Shown piece after piece: positions 8,234 through 14,670 of a stretch of 17,389 nucleotides of DNA. The notes under the pieces were generated by a model. It was not told the origin of the DNA. It searched no databases and saw only the letters and a program-made list of their open reading frames with translations. The stretch covers positions 1 to 17,389 of the forward strand of contig SKZS01000171.1 in NCBI GenBank assembly GCA_007127255.1, in the 5' to 3' direction. Each line of letters opens with the position of its first letter. Position 1 is the stretch's first letter. The stretch is from Syntrophomonadaceae bacterium (GTDB taxonomy: Bacteria > Bacillota > Dethiobacteria > DTU022). The translations under genes and the position numbers were made by a program.

Positions 8234-8242
8234 TTATTCACA
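8234..8242 (+). other. DnaA box TTATTCACA
   Basis: This fits the relaxed consensus TT(A/T)TNCACA on the plus strand. It lies between the A/T-rich tract and dnaN, pointing toward the tract, and would bound the unwinding region on the dnaN side. It is the best box in this gap; no exact TTATCCACA is present. Confidence 0.6.
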
Positions 8243-8250
8243 GGTTAAAG

Positions 8251-8312
8251 AAAAAAAATAATATATATATAAAGACAGTAGTTATAGTAAAGGCTGTGCA
8301 TATTGTTAATAG
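8251..8312 (-). other. oriC: Candidate origin unwinding element (DnaA box pair, GC triplet, DnaA-trios, A/T tract)
   Basis: Reading the minus strand in the direction dnaA to dnaN, this stretch has two abutting 9-mers, CTATTAACA (8312-8304) and ATATGCACA (8303-8295). GCC follows (8294-8292), then TTTACTATAACTACTG (8291-8276), and after a short step a stretch of 23 uninterrupted A/T bases (8273-8251). This is the arrangement described for the B. subtilis basal unwinding system: boxes, GC cluster, 3'-GAT-type trios, A/T-rich duplex. In the TTA-CTA-TAA-CTA-CTG register, three of five triplets fit the trio consensus. Both boxes have one mismatch to TTATNCACA or more, so recognition would be weak. 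The pattern is seen; the function is inferred. Confidence 0.6.
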
Positions 8313-8335
8313 ACTCTGTATACACTGACAGAGTC
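8312..8335. repeat. 8-bp inverted repeat in the dnaA-dnaN gap
   Basis: GACTCTGT at 8312-8319 and ACAGAGTC at 8328-8335 form a perfect inverted repeat with an 8-base spacer. No T-run follows on either strand, so it is not a usual terminator. It directly adjoins the upstream box of the unwinding element and could be a protein site or an mRNA stem in the dnaN leader. Confidence 0.55.
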
Positions 8336-8423
8336 GGAAAAAGTAAAATAATTACCTGTTAAAAAGATCTTGAAATAATGTTTATAAAAAGCATAATAGT
8401 CTTAAGTGTTTTTATAACTCAAA

Positions 8424-8443
8424 TTAAACACAGATTATCAACA
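8424..8443 (+). other. Two weak DnaA boxes next to the dnaA stop codon
   Basis: TTAAACACA (8424-8432) and TTATCAACA (8435-8443) each differ by one base from TTATNCACA and are two bases apart on the same strand. A further two-mismatch copy, TTATCCAGT, begins at 8457 inside dnaA. Weak clustered boxes are expected in an origin, but each alone is common by chance in A/T-rich DNA. Confidence 0.45.
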
Positions 8444-8449
8444 GCTTAA

Positions 8450-9829
8450 TCAGGAGTTATCCAGTATATTATTTTTAATCATTTCCAGGCGGTTTTTAAA
8501 ATCACTATTAGTTGCAATCAGCGTATCTATTTTTTTAAAAGCATGCAAAACAGTAGTATGATCTCTACCACCAAACTCTTCACCAATTTTTGGCAGGGAC
8601 AAATCGGTTAAGATCCGACAAAGATACATTGCAACCTGCCTGGTCATGGCAATGTCCTGTGTTCGCTTTTGAGAAAGGAGTTCTTCGGAATTAATGTTAA
8701 AATTATCTGCGGTTGCTTGAATTACAGTTTTGACAGTAATGTTTTTTTGTTTTGTAAAAATAATATCCTGTAACGCTGTTTCAGTTAGTTCCTGGGTAAC
8801 AGGTGTTTCTGATAAAGAAGCATATGCGACAATACGGATCAGCGCCCCTTCAAGTTCACGGATATTAGTAATTACTTTACTGGCAATGTATTGAAGAACA
8901 TGATCAGGAATATCAATGTTATCGGAAAGAGCTTTCTTTTTCAGGATGGCTGTTCTTGTTTCAAGATCAGGAGTCTGTAGATCAGTAATTAAGCCCCATT
9001 CAAAACGAGATCGAAGACGGTCTTCTAAAGTAGGTATTTCTTTGGGGGGACGATCGCTGGAGATTATTATTTGTTTATTATTATCATGAAGGGCATTAAA
9101 GGTGTGGAAAAATTCTTCCTGGGTTTGTTCTTTGCCGGCCAAAAACTGTATGTCATCAATTAACAGGATGTCCATGTTACGGTACTTATTTCTGAAGTCA
9201 AGGGTTTTGTTGTCACGAATGGCATTAATAAATTCGTTGGTAAATTTTTCAGAGGAAAAATAAAAAACTCTTGTAAAGTCATGATTGATTAATGAATATT
9301 GGCCAATGGCATGTAGAAGATGAGTTTTTCCTAGTCCCACTCCTCCATAGATAAATAATGGGTTATAAGCGCGTGCCGGGCTTTCGGCAACAGCAAGTGA
9401 GGCTGCGTGAGAAAGGCGGTTGCACGATCCTACAACAAAAGAATCGAAAGTATAGCGTGGATTAAAGCTCGAGATATACTTGTTTTTTAATTGATTATCT
9501 TCTTTTCTTGAAGAGTTAAAATCTGCGTATTGATTAAAATGCTCGTCGGCAGATGAGGCTTCAGTATTATCCTGAAATTCAGCAGCAATAACAAAGCTGA
9601 CCCTGTGGTCCTCAGATGATATTTCTCTCAAGGCCTTTTCAATTTGATCCCGGTATCTTGTTTCAAACCATTCTTTGGTAAAGTCATTTGGAACTTCGAT
9701 CACCAGGCAGCGGTTTTCGAGGGAAACTGGTTTTGTCAGGTTAAACCAGGTCTCAAAGCTTGGTTTATTTAAATCCTTACTTAACTCATTAAGTGTTAAC
9801 TGCCAGACTTCATTAAGCTCGCTATTCAT
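8450..9829 (-). CDS. dnaA: Chromosomal replication initiator DnaA
   Basis: AAA+ initiator that binds DnaA boxes at oriC, melts the adjacent duplex and recruits the helicase; it also acts as a transcription factor. 459 residues in four domains. Domain I (1-~80) holds W9 and SFETWF. A polar linker spans ~85-118. The AAA+ domain (~120-340) has Walker A GGVGLGKTH (162-170), Walker B ILLIDDIQFL (221-230) and the RLRSRFEWGL arginine region (271-280). DNA-binding domain IV (~365-459) has the signature GRDHTTVLHA (421-430). Box-contacting residues look intact, although the usual P before RQ(I/V)AMYL is Thr. The ATG start is preceded by GGGGG seven bases upstream. It is divergent from rpmH, with origin-like boxes on both sides. 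The promoter could not be resolved in the A/T-rich leader. Confidence 0.99.
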   Translation of the reverse strand: MNSELNEVWQLTLNELSKDLNKPSFETWFNLTKPVSLENRCLVIEVPNDFTKEWFETRYRDQIEKALREISSEDHRVSFVIAAEFQDNTEASSADEHFNQYADFNSSRKEDNQLKNKYISSFNPRYTFDSFVVGSCNRLSHAASLAVAESPARAYNPLFIYGGVGLGKTHLLHAIGQYSLINHDFTRVFYFSSEKFTNEFINAIRDNKTLDFRNKYRNMDILLIDDIQFLAGKEQTQEEFFHTFNALHDNNKQIIISSDRPPKEIPTLEDRLRSRFEWGLITDLQTPDLETRTAILKKKALSDNIDIPDHVLQYIASKVITNIRELEGALIRIVAYASLSETPVTQELTETALQDIIFTKQKNITVKTVIQATADNFNINSEELLSQKRTQDIAMTRQVAMYLCRILTDLSLPKIGEEFGGRDHTTVLHAFKKIDTLIATNSDFKNRLEMIKNNILDNS

Positions 9830-9865
9830 CGATAAACCCCCGCTGAATTAAGATAAGGATAGGTT

Positions 9866-10001
9866 AGTTATTAACATAAACAATAGTTATTAACAGTTTG
9901 TGTGGAAAACCCCGAAATAAGAAATTAATAAACACAATCTATTAAAAACATATTAACAGATCTGCGCTCTCCCTGCAAAGAAAAGATTAGGTTGTGTAAA
10001 A
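9866..10001. other. oriC: DnaA-box-like cluster upstream of dnaA (second part of oriC)
   Basis: Five 9-mers fit or nearly fit TT(A/T)TNCACA. TTTTCCACA (minus strand, 9909-9901) and TTTTACACA (minus strand, 10001-9993) fit it. TTATTAACA at 9868-9876 and again at 9887-9895 has one mismatch, and ATATTAACA at 9950-9958 has two. The two TTATTAACA copies sit in an 11-base direct repeat (AGTTATTAACA) with a 19-base period. The gap lies between divergent dnaA and rpmH, where many Firmicutes carry the upstream origin boxes. The cluster may also autoregulate dnaA. Confidence 0.6.
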
Positions 10002-10030
10002 GATATTTGAGTTAAAAAGATAAGGTTTTC

Positions 10031-10060
10031 TTGACACGCTTCCATTTATTGCTGTATACT
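10031..10060 (+). promoter_or_regulatory. Sigma-A promoter of the rpmH operon
   Basis: A perfect -35 TTGACA (10031-10036) and a -10 TATACT (10055-10060, one mismatch) are separated by 18 bases and lie 34 bases before the rpmH start codon. Spacing and match make this the clearest promoter in the window. A DnaA-box-like 9-mer ends 29 bases upstream of the -35, so coordination with initiation is conceivable. Confidence 0.85.
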
Positions 10061-10094
10061 TTTTGTAATCTAAACGAAACCAGAAGGGATTATT

Positions 10095-10229
10095 ATGAAA
10101 AGGACATATCAACCAAAAAAGAAACAACGCAAAAGGGTACACGGATTTTTAAAAAGAATGAGGACCCGTGCCGGAAGACTGGTAATTAAGAAAAGAAGGC
10201 AGAGAATGAGAAAAAAATTAAGTGCCTGA
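10095..10229 (+). CDS. rpmH: 50S ribosomal protein L34
   Basis: A 44-residue, very basic ribosomal protein of the large subunit. The sequence begins MKRTYQPKKKQRKRVHGFLK and continues with RMRTRAGR and a Lys/Arg-rich end, matching L34 over its full length. The ATG at 10095 has AGAAGGGA six to thirteen bases upstream. It is the first gene of a rightward operon and diverges from dnaA, the classical arrangement. rnpA follows directly (16 bases to the start chosen here, or an 8-base overlap if its upstream GTG is used), so their translation is probably coupled. Confidence 0.98.
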   Translation: MKRTYQPKKKQRKRVHGFLKRMRTRAGRLVIKKRRQRMRKKLSA

Positions 10230-10245
10230 TATTGTTGAAGTAAAA

Positions 10246-10587
10246 TTGCTGAAGCTGAGGAAAAATTGGGAATTCAAGCGGGTATACCGCTACGGCAGGA
10301 CGGTTGTCTCTAAAAACATCGTCCTTTATTACTGTCCTAACGGACTGGCTAATAACCGCATCGGTTTTTCAATTAGCAAAAAAGTTGGTAAAAGTGTTGT
10401 TCGGAATAAAATAAAAAGAATTTACAGGGAAGCTTTTAAAGTAATAGAAAGGCGGCTCTGTAAAGGATATGATTTTATCTTGATTGCACGGAAACCGGCA
10501 GTAGATGTTTCTTTTCATGATGCATGTAAGGAGTTGTATAATCTTTGCCGGAAAGGACAATTGCTTTTAAAAAGTCACTTGAAATAA
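10246..10587 (+). CDS. rnpA: Ribonuclease P protein component
   Basis: Protein subunit of RNase P, which helps the catalytic RNA remove 5' leaders from pre-tRNAs. With the TTG start at 10246 the protein is 113 residues and begins MLKLRKNWEFKRVYRYGR, which fits the family N-terminus. The frame also has a GTG at 10222 (eight extra, partly acidic residues, overlapping rpmH by eight bases). Neither start has a strong ribosome site, so this is a judgement by family fit. Key features seen are the F..VY.(R/Y)G start, NRIGFSISKKVGKSVVRNKIKRIYREAF (the RNR helix, here RNK), and a later DFILIARK strand. yidD begins inside its 3' end (43-base overlap). Confidence 0.95.
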   Translation: MLKLRKNWEFKRVYRYGRTVVSKNIVLYYCPNGLANNRIGFSISKKVGKSVVRNKIKRIYREAFKVIERRLCKGYDFILIARKPAVDVSFHDACKELYNLCRKGQLLLKSHLK

Positions 10588-10808
10588 TAAAAAACCTTGC
10601 GACAAGCATATGTTTATTTATGATCAGGTTTTATATGATGTTTGTTTCTCCGTTGAAACCTCAGGTGTGTCGTTTTTATCCTTCTTGCTCGCAATATACA
10701 TATGAAGCATTTTTAAAGCATGGTATTTCAAAGGGTTTTATAATGGGCGTGAAAAGAATTTTAAGCTGTCATCCTTTTAATCCCGGGGGCTATCACCCTG
10801 TTGAGTAA
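10545..10808 (+). CDS. yidD: Membrane protein insertion efficiency factor YidD
   Basis: A small 87-residue protein thought to assist YidC/Sec-dependent membrane insertion, associated with the inner face of the membrane through an amphipathic helix. The diagnostic motifs CRFYPSCSQYTYEA (residues ~42-55) and SCHPFNPGGYHPVE (C-terminus) are both present. A hydrophobic N-terminal stretch (ICLFMIRFYMMFV) precedes them. The TTG start at 10545 is supported by AAGGAG eleven bases upstream; the region between this start and residue 15 is not diagnostic. It overlaps rnpA by 43 bases and lies 23 bases before yidC, the usual rnpA-yidD-yidC order. Confidence 0.94.
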   Translation: MPERTIAFKKSLEIIKNLATSICLFMIRFYMMFVSPLKPQVCRFYPSCSQYTYEAFLKHGISKGFIMGVKRILSCHPFNPGGYHPVE

Positions 10809-10831
10809 TTATGAATGTAGGAGGCGAATAT

Positions 10832-11761
10832 ATGATTGATGCTATTGCTGAAGTATTCAGCGTTTTGATTAGCTTTATCTACGGCTACTTTCCAAACTTC
10901 GGGGTTGCTATCATTATCATGACCTTAATGGTCAAACTGGTAACCTTCCCTCTCAATAACAAGCAGATTAAGTCGGCAAAAAAAATGCAGGCTTTACAGC
11001 CTGAAATGAAAAAAATACAGAACAAATATAAGGACGACAAGGAGAAACAAAACAAAGCTGTCCAGGAGTTTATGAAAGAAAATAATATGAACCCCCTTGC
11101 GGGCTGCCTGCCGCTATTAGTCCAGTTTCCCGTTCTTATCGGTGTATTCAGGCTTTTAAGAGAGCCCGATCTGTTTTTGGATATGGATATTATCAGCCCG
11201 TACCTTTTCCAACAGGCTGAATTGATTAACCTGCTGGACTTGCCCCTTTCAAGTTTTAGCTTTGAAAGTTTTTTTGCAGACTTTGGGATCCTTTATTTAT
11301 TTCCATTGATTGCCGGGGCAACAACTTACATATACTCCAAGATGTCAATGCCCGCAGACAGCAGTCAGAAAATGCTAATGTATATGATGCCTCTAATGAT
11401 TACCGTATTTAGCTTTCAATTTCCCGTAGGGTTGGTTATATACTGGGTTATGAACAACATATTTTCTATCGGACAACATAAGCTAATAGTTTCAATGGAT
11501 CAAGCCAAGGAAGAATTAAAAGAAGATATTAAAGTTGACTCAAAAGAAGGCAAAAAAGAAGAACCTGAAAAAAGTTCTGTAAAAAAAGAAAAAGGTACTT
11601 CTGCAAAGAAAAAAAGCGGGATTGAACAGCAAAGATCAACCAAAAAAGATAAGGAACTGGAATTCCTGCAAGTAAAACCTTCCAAGGATGAAAGTAAAGA
11701 TCAATCGAGGCCAAAAGAATCTAAACCAAAAGGTAATAAAGGGAAGGGTAAGAAGAAATGA
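10832..11761 (+). CDS. yidC: Membrane protein insertase YidC/Oxa1 family
   Basis: Inserts and folds integral membrane proteins, alone or with SecYEG. The ATG at 10832 is chosen because AGGAGG sits seven to twelve bases upstream; the ATG at 10811 in the same frame has no such site. The protein is 309 residues. It lacks a lipoprotein signal: it begins directly with the first membrane segment (FSVLISFIYGYFPNFGVAIIIMTLMVKLVTFPL). A positively charged cytoplasmic loop (KKMQALQPEMKKIQNKYKDDKEKQ) follows, then the NPLAGCLPLLVQFPVLIGVF motif and later hydrophobic segments near residues 155-220. The last ~85 residues form a Lys/Glu-rich tail, as in YidC2-type proteins that contact ribosomes. The groove position that is usually Arg appears to be Lys (MVKLVTFPL). 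It overlaps jag by four bases (ATGA). Confidence 0.96.
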   Translation: MIDAIAEVFSVLISFIYGYFPNFGVAIIIMTLMVKLVTFPLNNKQIKSAKKMQALQPEMKKIQNKYKDDKEKQNKAVQEFMKENNMNPLAGCLPLLVQFPVLIGVFRLLREPDLFLDMDIISPYLFQQAELINLLDLPLSSFSFESFFADFGILYLFPLIAGATTYIYSKMSMPADSSQKMLMYMMPLMITVFSFQFPVGLVIYWVMNNIFSIGQHKLIVSMDQAKEELKEDIKVDSKEGKKEEPEKSSVKKEKGTSAKKKSGIEQQRSTKKDKELEFLQVKPSKDESKDQSRPKESKPKGNKGKGKKK

Positions 11762-12378
11762 GTAAATTTGAAGCTACAGGACGGACACTTGACGAGGCTA
11801 TTGAAACCGCTCTTGTTTCTCTGGGTATTAGGAGAGATAATGCTGACATTGAAGTCTTAAATGAGCCAAATCAGGGACTTCTCGGCATTATCGGTAATAA
11901 AGATGCCAGGGTAATAGTAAAAATGAAATTGGAGCCGGCTCAGTATTTGCAATCATACCTTCAAGAGTTACTGCAGTACATGAATGTAGAAGGCAGTGTT
12001 GTAGTGGGTGAAGACGATGAAAAACTTGAAGCAGAAGTATCAGGCAGTGATGTTGGGTCATTAATAGGACGTCGCGGTAAAACATTAAGCGATCTGCAAT
12101 ATTTGCTTAATGTGATCATGAGAAGGCAGTTTGCCGGCTTGAATAAAATGATCTTCCTGGATGTCGAAAATTATCGCTCCAGAAGGGAAAAAACTCTCAC
12201 TCAACTGGCTAAAAATGTTGCCCGAAAAGTTATCCAGGAGGGCAGGGAACAGGCACTGGAACCGATGTCTCCACAAGAAAGAAGGATTATTCACCTTGCG
12301 CTTCATGATTTACCGGATATTACTACATACAGTGATGGGGAGGAACCTTACCGGAAGGTTGTTATAGCGCCAAGCTAA
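11758..12378 (+). CDS. jag: RNA-binding protein KhpB (Jag; Jag-N, KH and R3H domains)
   Basis: A cytoplasmic RNA-binding protein, known as Jag or KhpB in Firmicutes, linked to cell-envelope and sRNA regulation, usually with partner KhpA. It has 206 residues in three parts. The Jag-N domain (MSKFEATGRTLDEAIETAL, to ~residue 50) comes first, then a KH domain with the GXXG loop as GRRG in LIGRRGKTLSDLQYLLN (~residues 102-118), and an R3H domain (REKTLTQLAKNVARKV..., with SPQERRIIHLALHD). It is coupled to yidC by an ATGA overlap, the spoIIIJ-jag pair of B. subtilis. A strong terminator follows 13 bases after the stop. The assignment is sure. Confidence 0.96.
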   Translation: MSKFEATGRTLDEAIETALVSLGIRRDNADIEVLNEPNQGLLGIIGNKDARVIVKMKLEPAQYLQSYLQELLQYMNVEGSVVVGEDDEKLEAEVSGSDVGSLIGRRGKTLSDLQYLLNVIMRRQFAGLNKMIFLDVENYRSRREKTLTQLAKNVARKVIQEGREQALEPMSPQERRIIHLALHDLPDITTYSDGEEPYRKVVIAPS

Positions 12379-12391
12379 AAAGATAATGAGG

Positions 12392-12421
12392 AACCGCCCC
12401 GTTTGAAGGGGCGGTTTTTTT
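12392..12421 (+). terminator. Rho-independent terminator after jag
   Basis: A 9-bp perfect, GC-rich stem (AACCGCCCC at 12392-12400 with GGGGCGGTT at 12408-12416) encloses a 7-base loop and runs into seven T's (12415-12421). It ends the rpmH-rnpA-yidD-yidC-jag operon. Only 22 bases separate the T-run from the mnmE start, so mnmE either uses read-through or a promoter inside this operon; I see no clear promoter in the gap. Confidence 0.92.
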
Positions 12422-12443
12422 ATGTATTTCGGGAGGATTTACA

Positions 12444-13829
12444 GTGAATAAAGCGGATACCATCGCAGCAATAAGCACTCCTTTAGGCGAAGGGGGTATT
12501 GGGATAGTTCGCCTTAGCGGCCCGGATGCTTATAGAATTACTTTAGAATTATTTGAGTGCATTCGAAGCACAGAAATGTCTTTTCCTGAACCCCGCCGCC
12601 TGTATCATGGTTACATTCGCAACCAGGAAGGACTGAGAATTGATGAGGTTCTAACTGCATTTATGCCTGCGCCTCACACCTACACCCGTGAGGATGTGGT
12701 TGAAATAAACTGTCACAGTGGGATCATGACCTTGCGGATTATACTTAAGCTGGCTCTTGAGAGTGGAGCCCGGCTGGCGGAGCCCGGAGAATATACAAAG
12801 CGTGCATTTATAAATGGAAGGATCGATCTTAGCCAGGCGGAAGCAGTTATGAATATTGTACGGGCACGTTCTGAAGAAGCGGTCCAGGTTGCTTCAAGGG
12901 CGCTACAGGGAGAATTAACCGACAAAATTGAACAAATAAGAGATGATCTTCTTGCAGCAAGGGCTCCACTTGAAGCATGGTTTGATTATCCCGACGAACA
13001 TGAAGAGGGAGCTCCAGGAAAAGATCAAATTAAAGCCGAACTGGAGCAATTGCAAAAGAAGGTAAGTGAAATATTGCAGGGAGTAGAAAGAAACAGGGCT
13101 TACCAGGAAGGAGTAAGCGTTGCAATAATCGGGAAACCTAATGTTGGCAAGTCTTCACTGCTGAATGCATTACTGCGTCAGCAGAGAGCTATAGTACACG
13201 AACTGCCGGGCACTACCCGTGATATGCTCGAAGGCTTCATGAGCCTCGGCGGTTATCCGATCCGGCTGGTCGATACAGCCGGGATACAGGGAACTGATGA
13301 CCCTGTAGAAAAAGAAGGAATTGAACGCTCCAGGCTTGCTGCCAATCAGGCCAGGATGCTGATCATGGTAATAGACGGATCAACTCCCCTGGATGAAGCA
13401 GATAATGAAATAACCATGCTGCGCAAGCAAAACCAGGGGCTGGTTATTGTAGTTAATAAGAAGGATCTTGAAAAAAGGGTACCTTTAGAAGATTTGGAGA
13501 AGATCCATGAAGATGCGGAAATTATTGAAACTGCGGCTATAAAAGGAGAAGGAATTAGTTTGCTTGAGGATGCAGTCACCAGGCAGCTGGACACCTTGTT
13601 GGGTAGCAACTCGGAATCCCCGGCTATTGTTTCCTTAAGGCATGAAGAAATTTTAACAGAAACGTTAAAATACATTGATAGCGCAATGCTGGCTCTTGAA
13701 ACCCATCCGCTTGAACTGGTAAGCCTGGAGCTGCAAAATGCATGGAATAAGCTCGGTGAAATAACCGGCGAGACGGTGAGCGAAGCACTGCTGGATAAAA
13801 TATTTAGTGAATTTTGCCTTGGCAAGTAG
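12444..13829 (+). CDS. mnmE: tRNA uridine-5-carboxymethylaminomethyl modification GTPase MnmE
   Basis: Works with MnmG to add the cmnm5 (or related) group to wobble uridine of certain tRNAs. 461 residues. The N-terminal folate-binding domain (to ~120) is followed by a helical domain. The G domain has G1 GKPNVGKS (230-237), PGTTRD (255-260), DTAG (277-280) and NKKD (338-341). The C-terminus ends CLGK with the conserved Cys at 458. The residue directly after DTAGI is Gln (282) where homologs usually have Arg, while the conserved Glu at 289 is present. The GTG start has GGAGG seven to eleven bases upstream. It follows the terminator after jag and precedes rsmG; mnmG, normally between them, is absent here. 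Confidence 0.97.
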   Translation: MNKADTIAAISTPLGEGGIGIVRLSGPDAYRITLELFECIRSTEMSFPEPRRLYHGYIRNQEGLRIDEVLTAFMPAPHTYTREDVVEINCHSGIMTLRIILKLALESGARLAEPGEYTKRAFINGRIDLSQAEAVMNIVRARSEEAVQVASRALQGELTDKIEQIRDDLLAARAPLEAWFDYPDEHEEGAPGKDQIKAELEQLQKKVSEILQGVERNRAYQEGVSVAIIGKPNVGKSSLLNALLRQQRAIVHELPGTTRDMLEGFMSLGGYPIRLVDTAGIQGTDDPVEKEGIERSRLAANQARMLIMVIDGSTPLDEADNEITMLRKQNQGLVIVVNKKDLEKRVPLEDLEKIHEDAEIIETAAIKGEGISLLEDAVTRQLDTLLGSNSESPAIVSLRHEEILTETLKYIDSAMLALETHPLELVSLELQNAWNKLGEITGETVSEALLDKIFSEFCLGK

Positions 13830-13848
13830 AACAGAAAGCGTGATCATA

Positions 13849-14577
13849 ATGCCACAAAATGCTACTCCAGAAATGATTGATCAATTAGCATGCCGGCTAG
13901 AATTAAGTTTAGGCAGCCTGGAAAAAAAAAGATTGCTTTTGTATACTAAACTTTTAATGCAGGGGCTGCAAAAGCAAAGGTTAACAGGAGAGCGTACTGC
14001 TAAAGGGCTAATTGAAAAACAGATATATGACTCGCTTTATCCGCTACAGTTAATTACACTTAAAGAAGCGGGCAAAGCACTTGACCTGGGTAGCGGCGGC
14101 GGGTTGCCGGGAGTGCCGATAAAAATTTGCATGACGCATTTATCAATGTTTTTAGCTGATGCTAATAAAAGAAAAATCAGGTTTTTACAAAATGCAGTAG
14201 AACAGCTAGGTTTGGATAAAGTCAATTTTATCAATGAAAGAGCCGAAGTTATTGGTCAAAACAAAGAACATCGTGAGCGCTTTGACCATGTTTTTTGCCG
14301 GGCGGTTGCCGAAATGGCTGTACTTGCCGAACTGGTGTTGCCGCTTTTAAAGACTGGTGGGCGAGCTTTAATTTACAAGGGTCCGCGAGGAATGCAGGAA
14401 GCGATAGAAGCGGAGAAGGCAATAAAGTTATGTGGCGGTTTTATTGAGAAAGTTCACGAGTATAGCTTGTCTACGGGGGAAAAGCGATCACTGTTTATCT
14501 TAAATAAAGCAGAAAGCACTCCCGATCAATACCCACGAAGCATCGGAACGCCGGGCAGAAAACCATTAAAAGATTAA
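13849..14577 (+). CDS. rsmG: 16S rRNA (guanine527-N7)-methyltransferase RsmG
   Basis: SAM-dependent methyltransferase that modifies G527 of 16S rRNA (E. coli numbering). The frame is open from inside mnmE (GTG 13807, overlapping it by 23 bases). ATG 13849 is preferred because an AGAAAG-like purine run and GTGATC lie just upstream, and it gives 242 residues, the usual length. The SAM-binding motif is ALDLGSGGGLPGVPIKI (near residues 76-92), followed by LADANKRKIRFLQNAVEQLGLDKVNFINERAE and CRAVAEMAVLAELVLPLLKTGG, all typical of the family. It lies 19 bases after mnmE, and a short gap (93 bases) with a promoter-like element separates it from noc. Confidence 0.96.
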   Translation: MPQNATPEMIDQLACRLELSLGSLEKKRLLLYTKLLMQGLQKQRLTGERTAKGLIEKQIYDSLYPLQLITLKEAGKALDLGSGGGLPGVPIKICMTHLSMFLADANKRKIRFLQNAVEQLGLDKVNFINERAEVIGQNKEHRERFDHVFCRAVAEMAVLAELVLPLLKTGGRALIYKGPRGMQEAIEAEKAIKLCGGFIEKVHEYSLSTGEKRSLFILNKAESTPDQYPRSIGTPGRKPLKD

Positions 14578-14606
14578 TCTGTCTTTGGCAGAAAAAAAGT
14601 TGCAGG

Positions 14607-14635
14607 TTGAAGGAAAGAATCAGTTGCTGTCTAAT
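14607..14635 (+). promoter_or_regulatory. Putative promoter of noc-parA-parB
   Basis: TTGAAG (14607-14612) and TCTAAT (14630-14635) are separated by 17 bases and lie 36 bases before the noc start. Both elements keep most consensus bases. The region is A/T-rich, so a chance match is possible, and read-through from rsmG is the alternative. Confidence 0.4.
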
Positions 14636-14670
14636 TAGAAGTAAACAGAAAAAATAAGGGCGTTGATATA

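Noticed and set aside
9841..9900. Promoter for dnaA in the A/T-rich leader
   Set aside because: Several partial -35/-10 matches occur (for example TTGTTT with TATCCT at 16 bases), but none is clearly better than chance.
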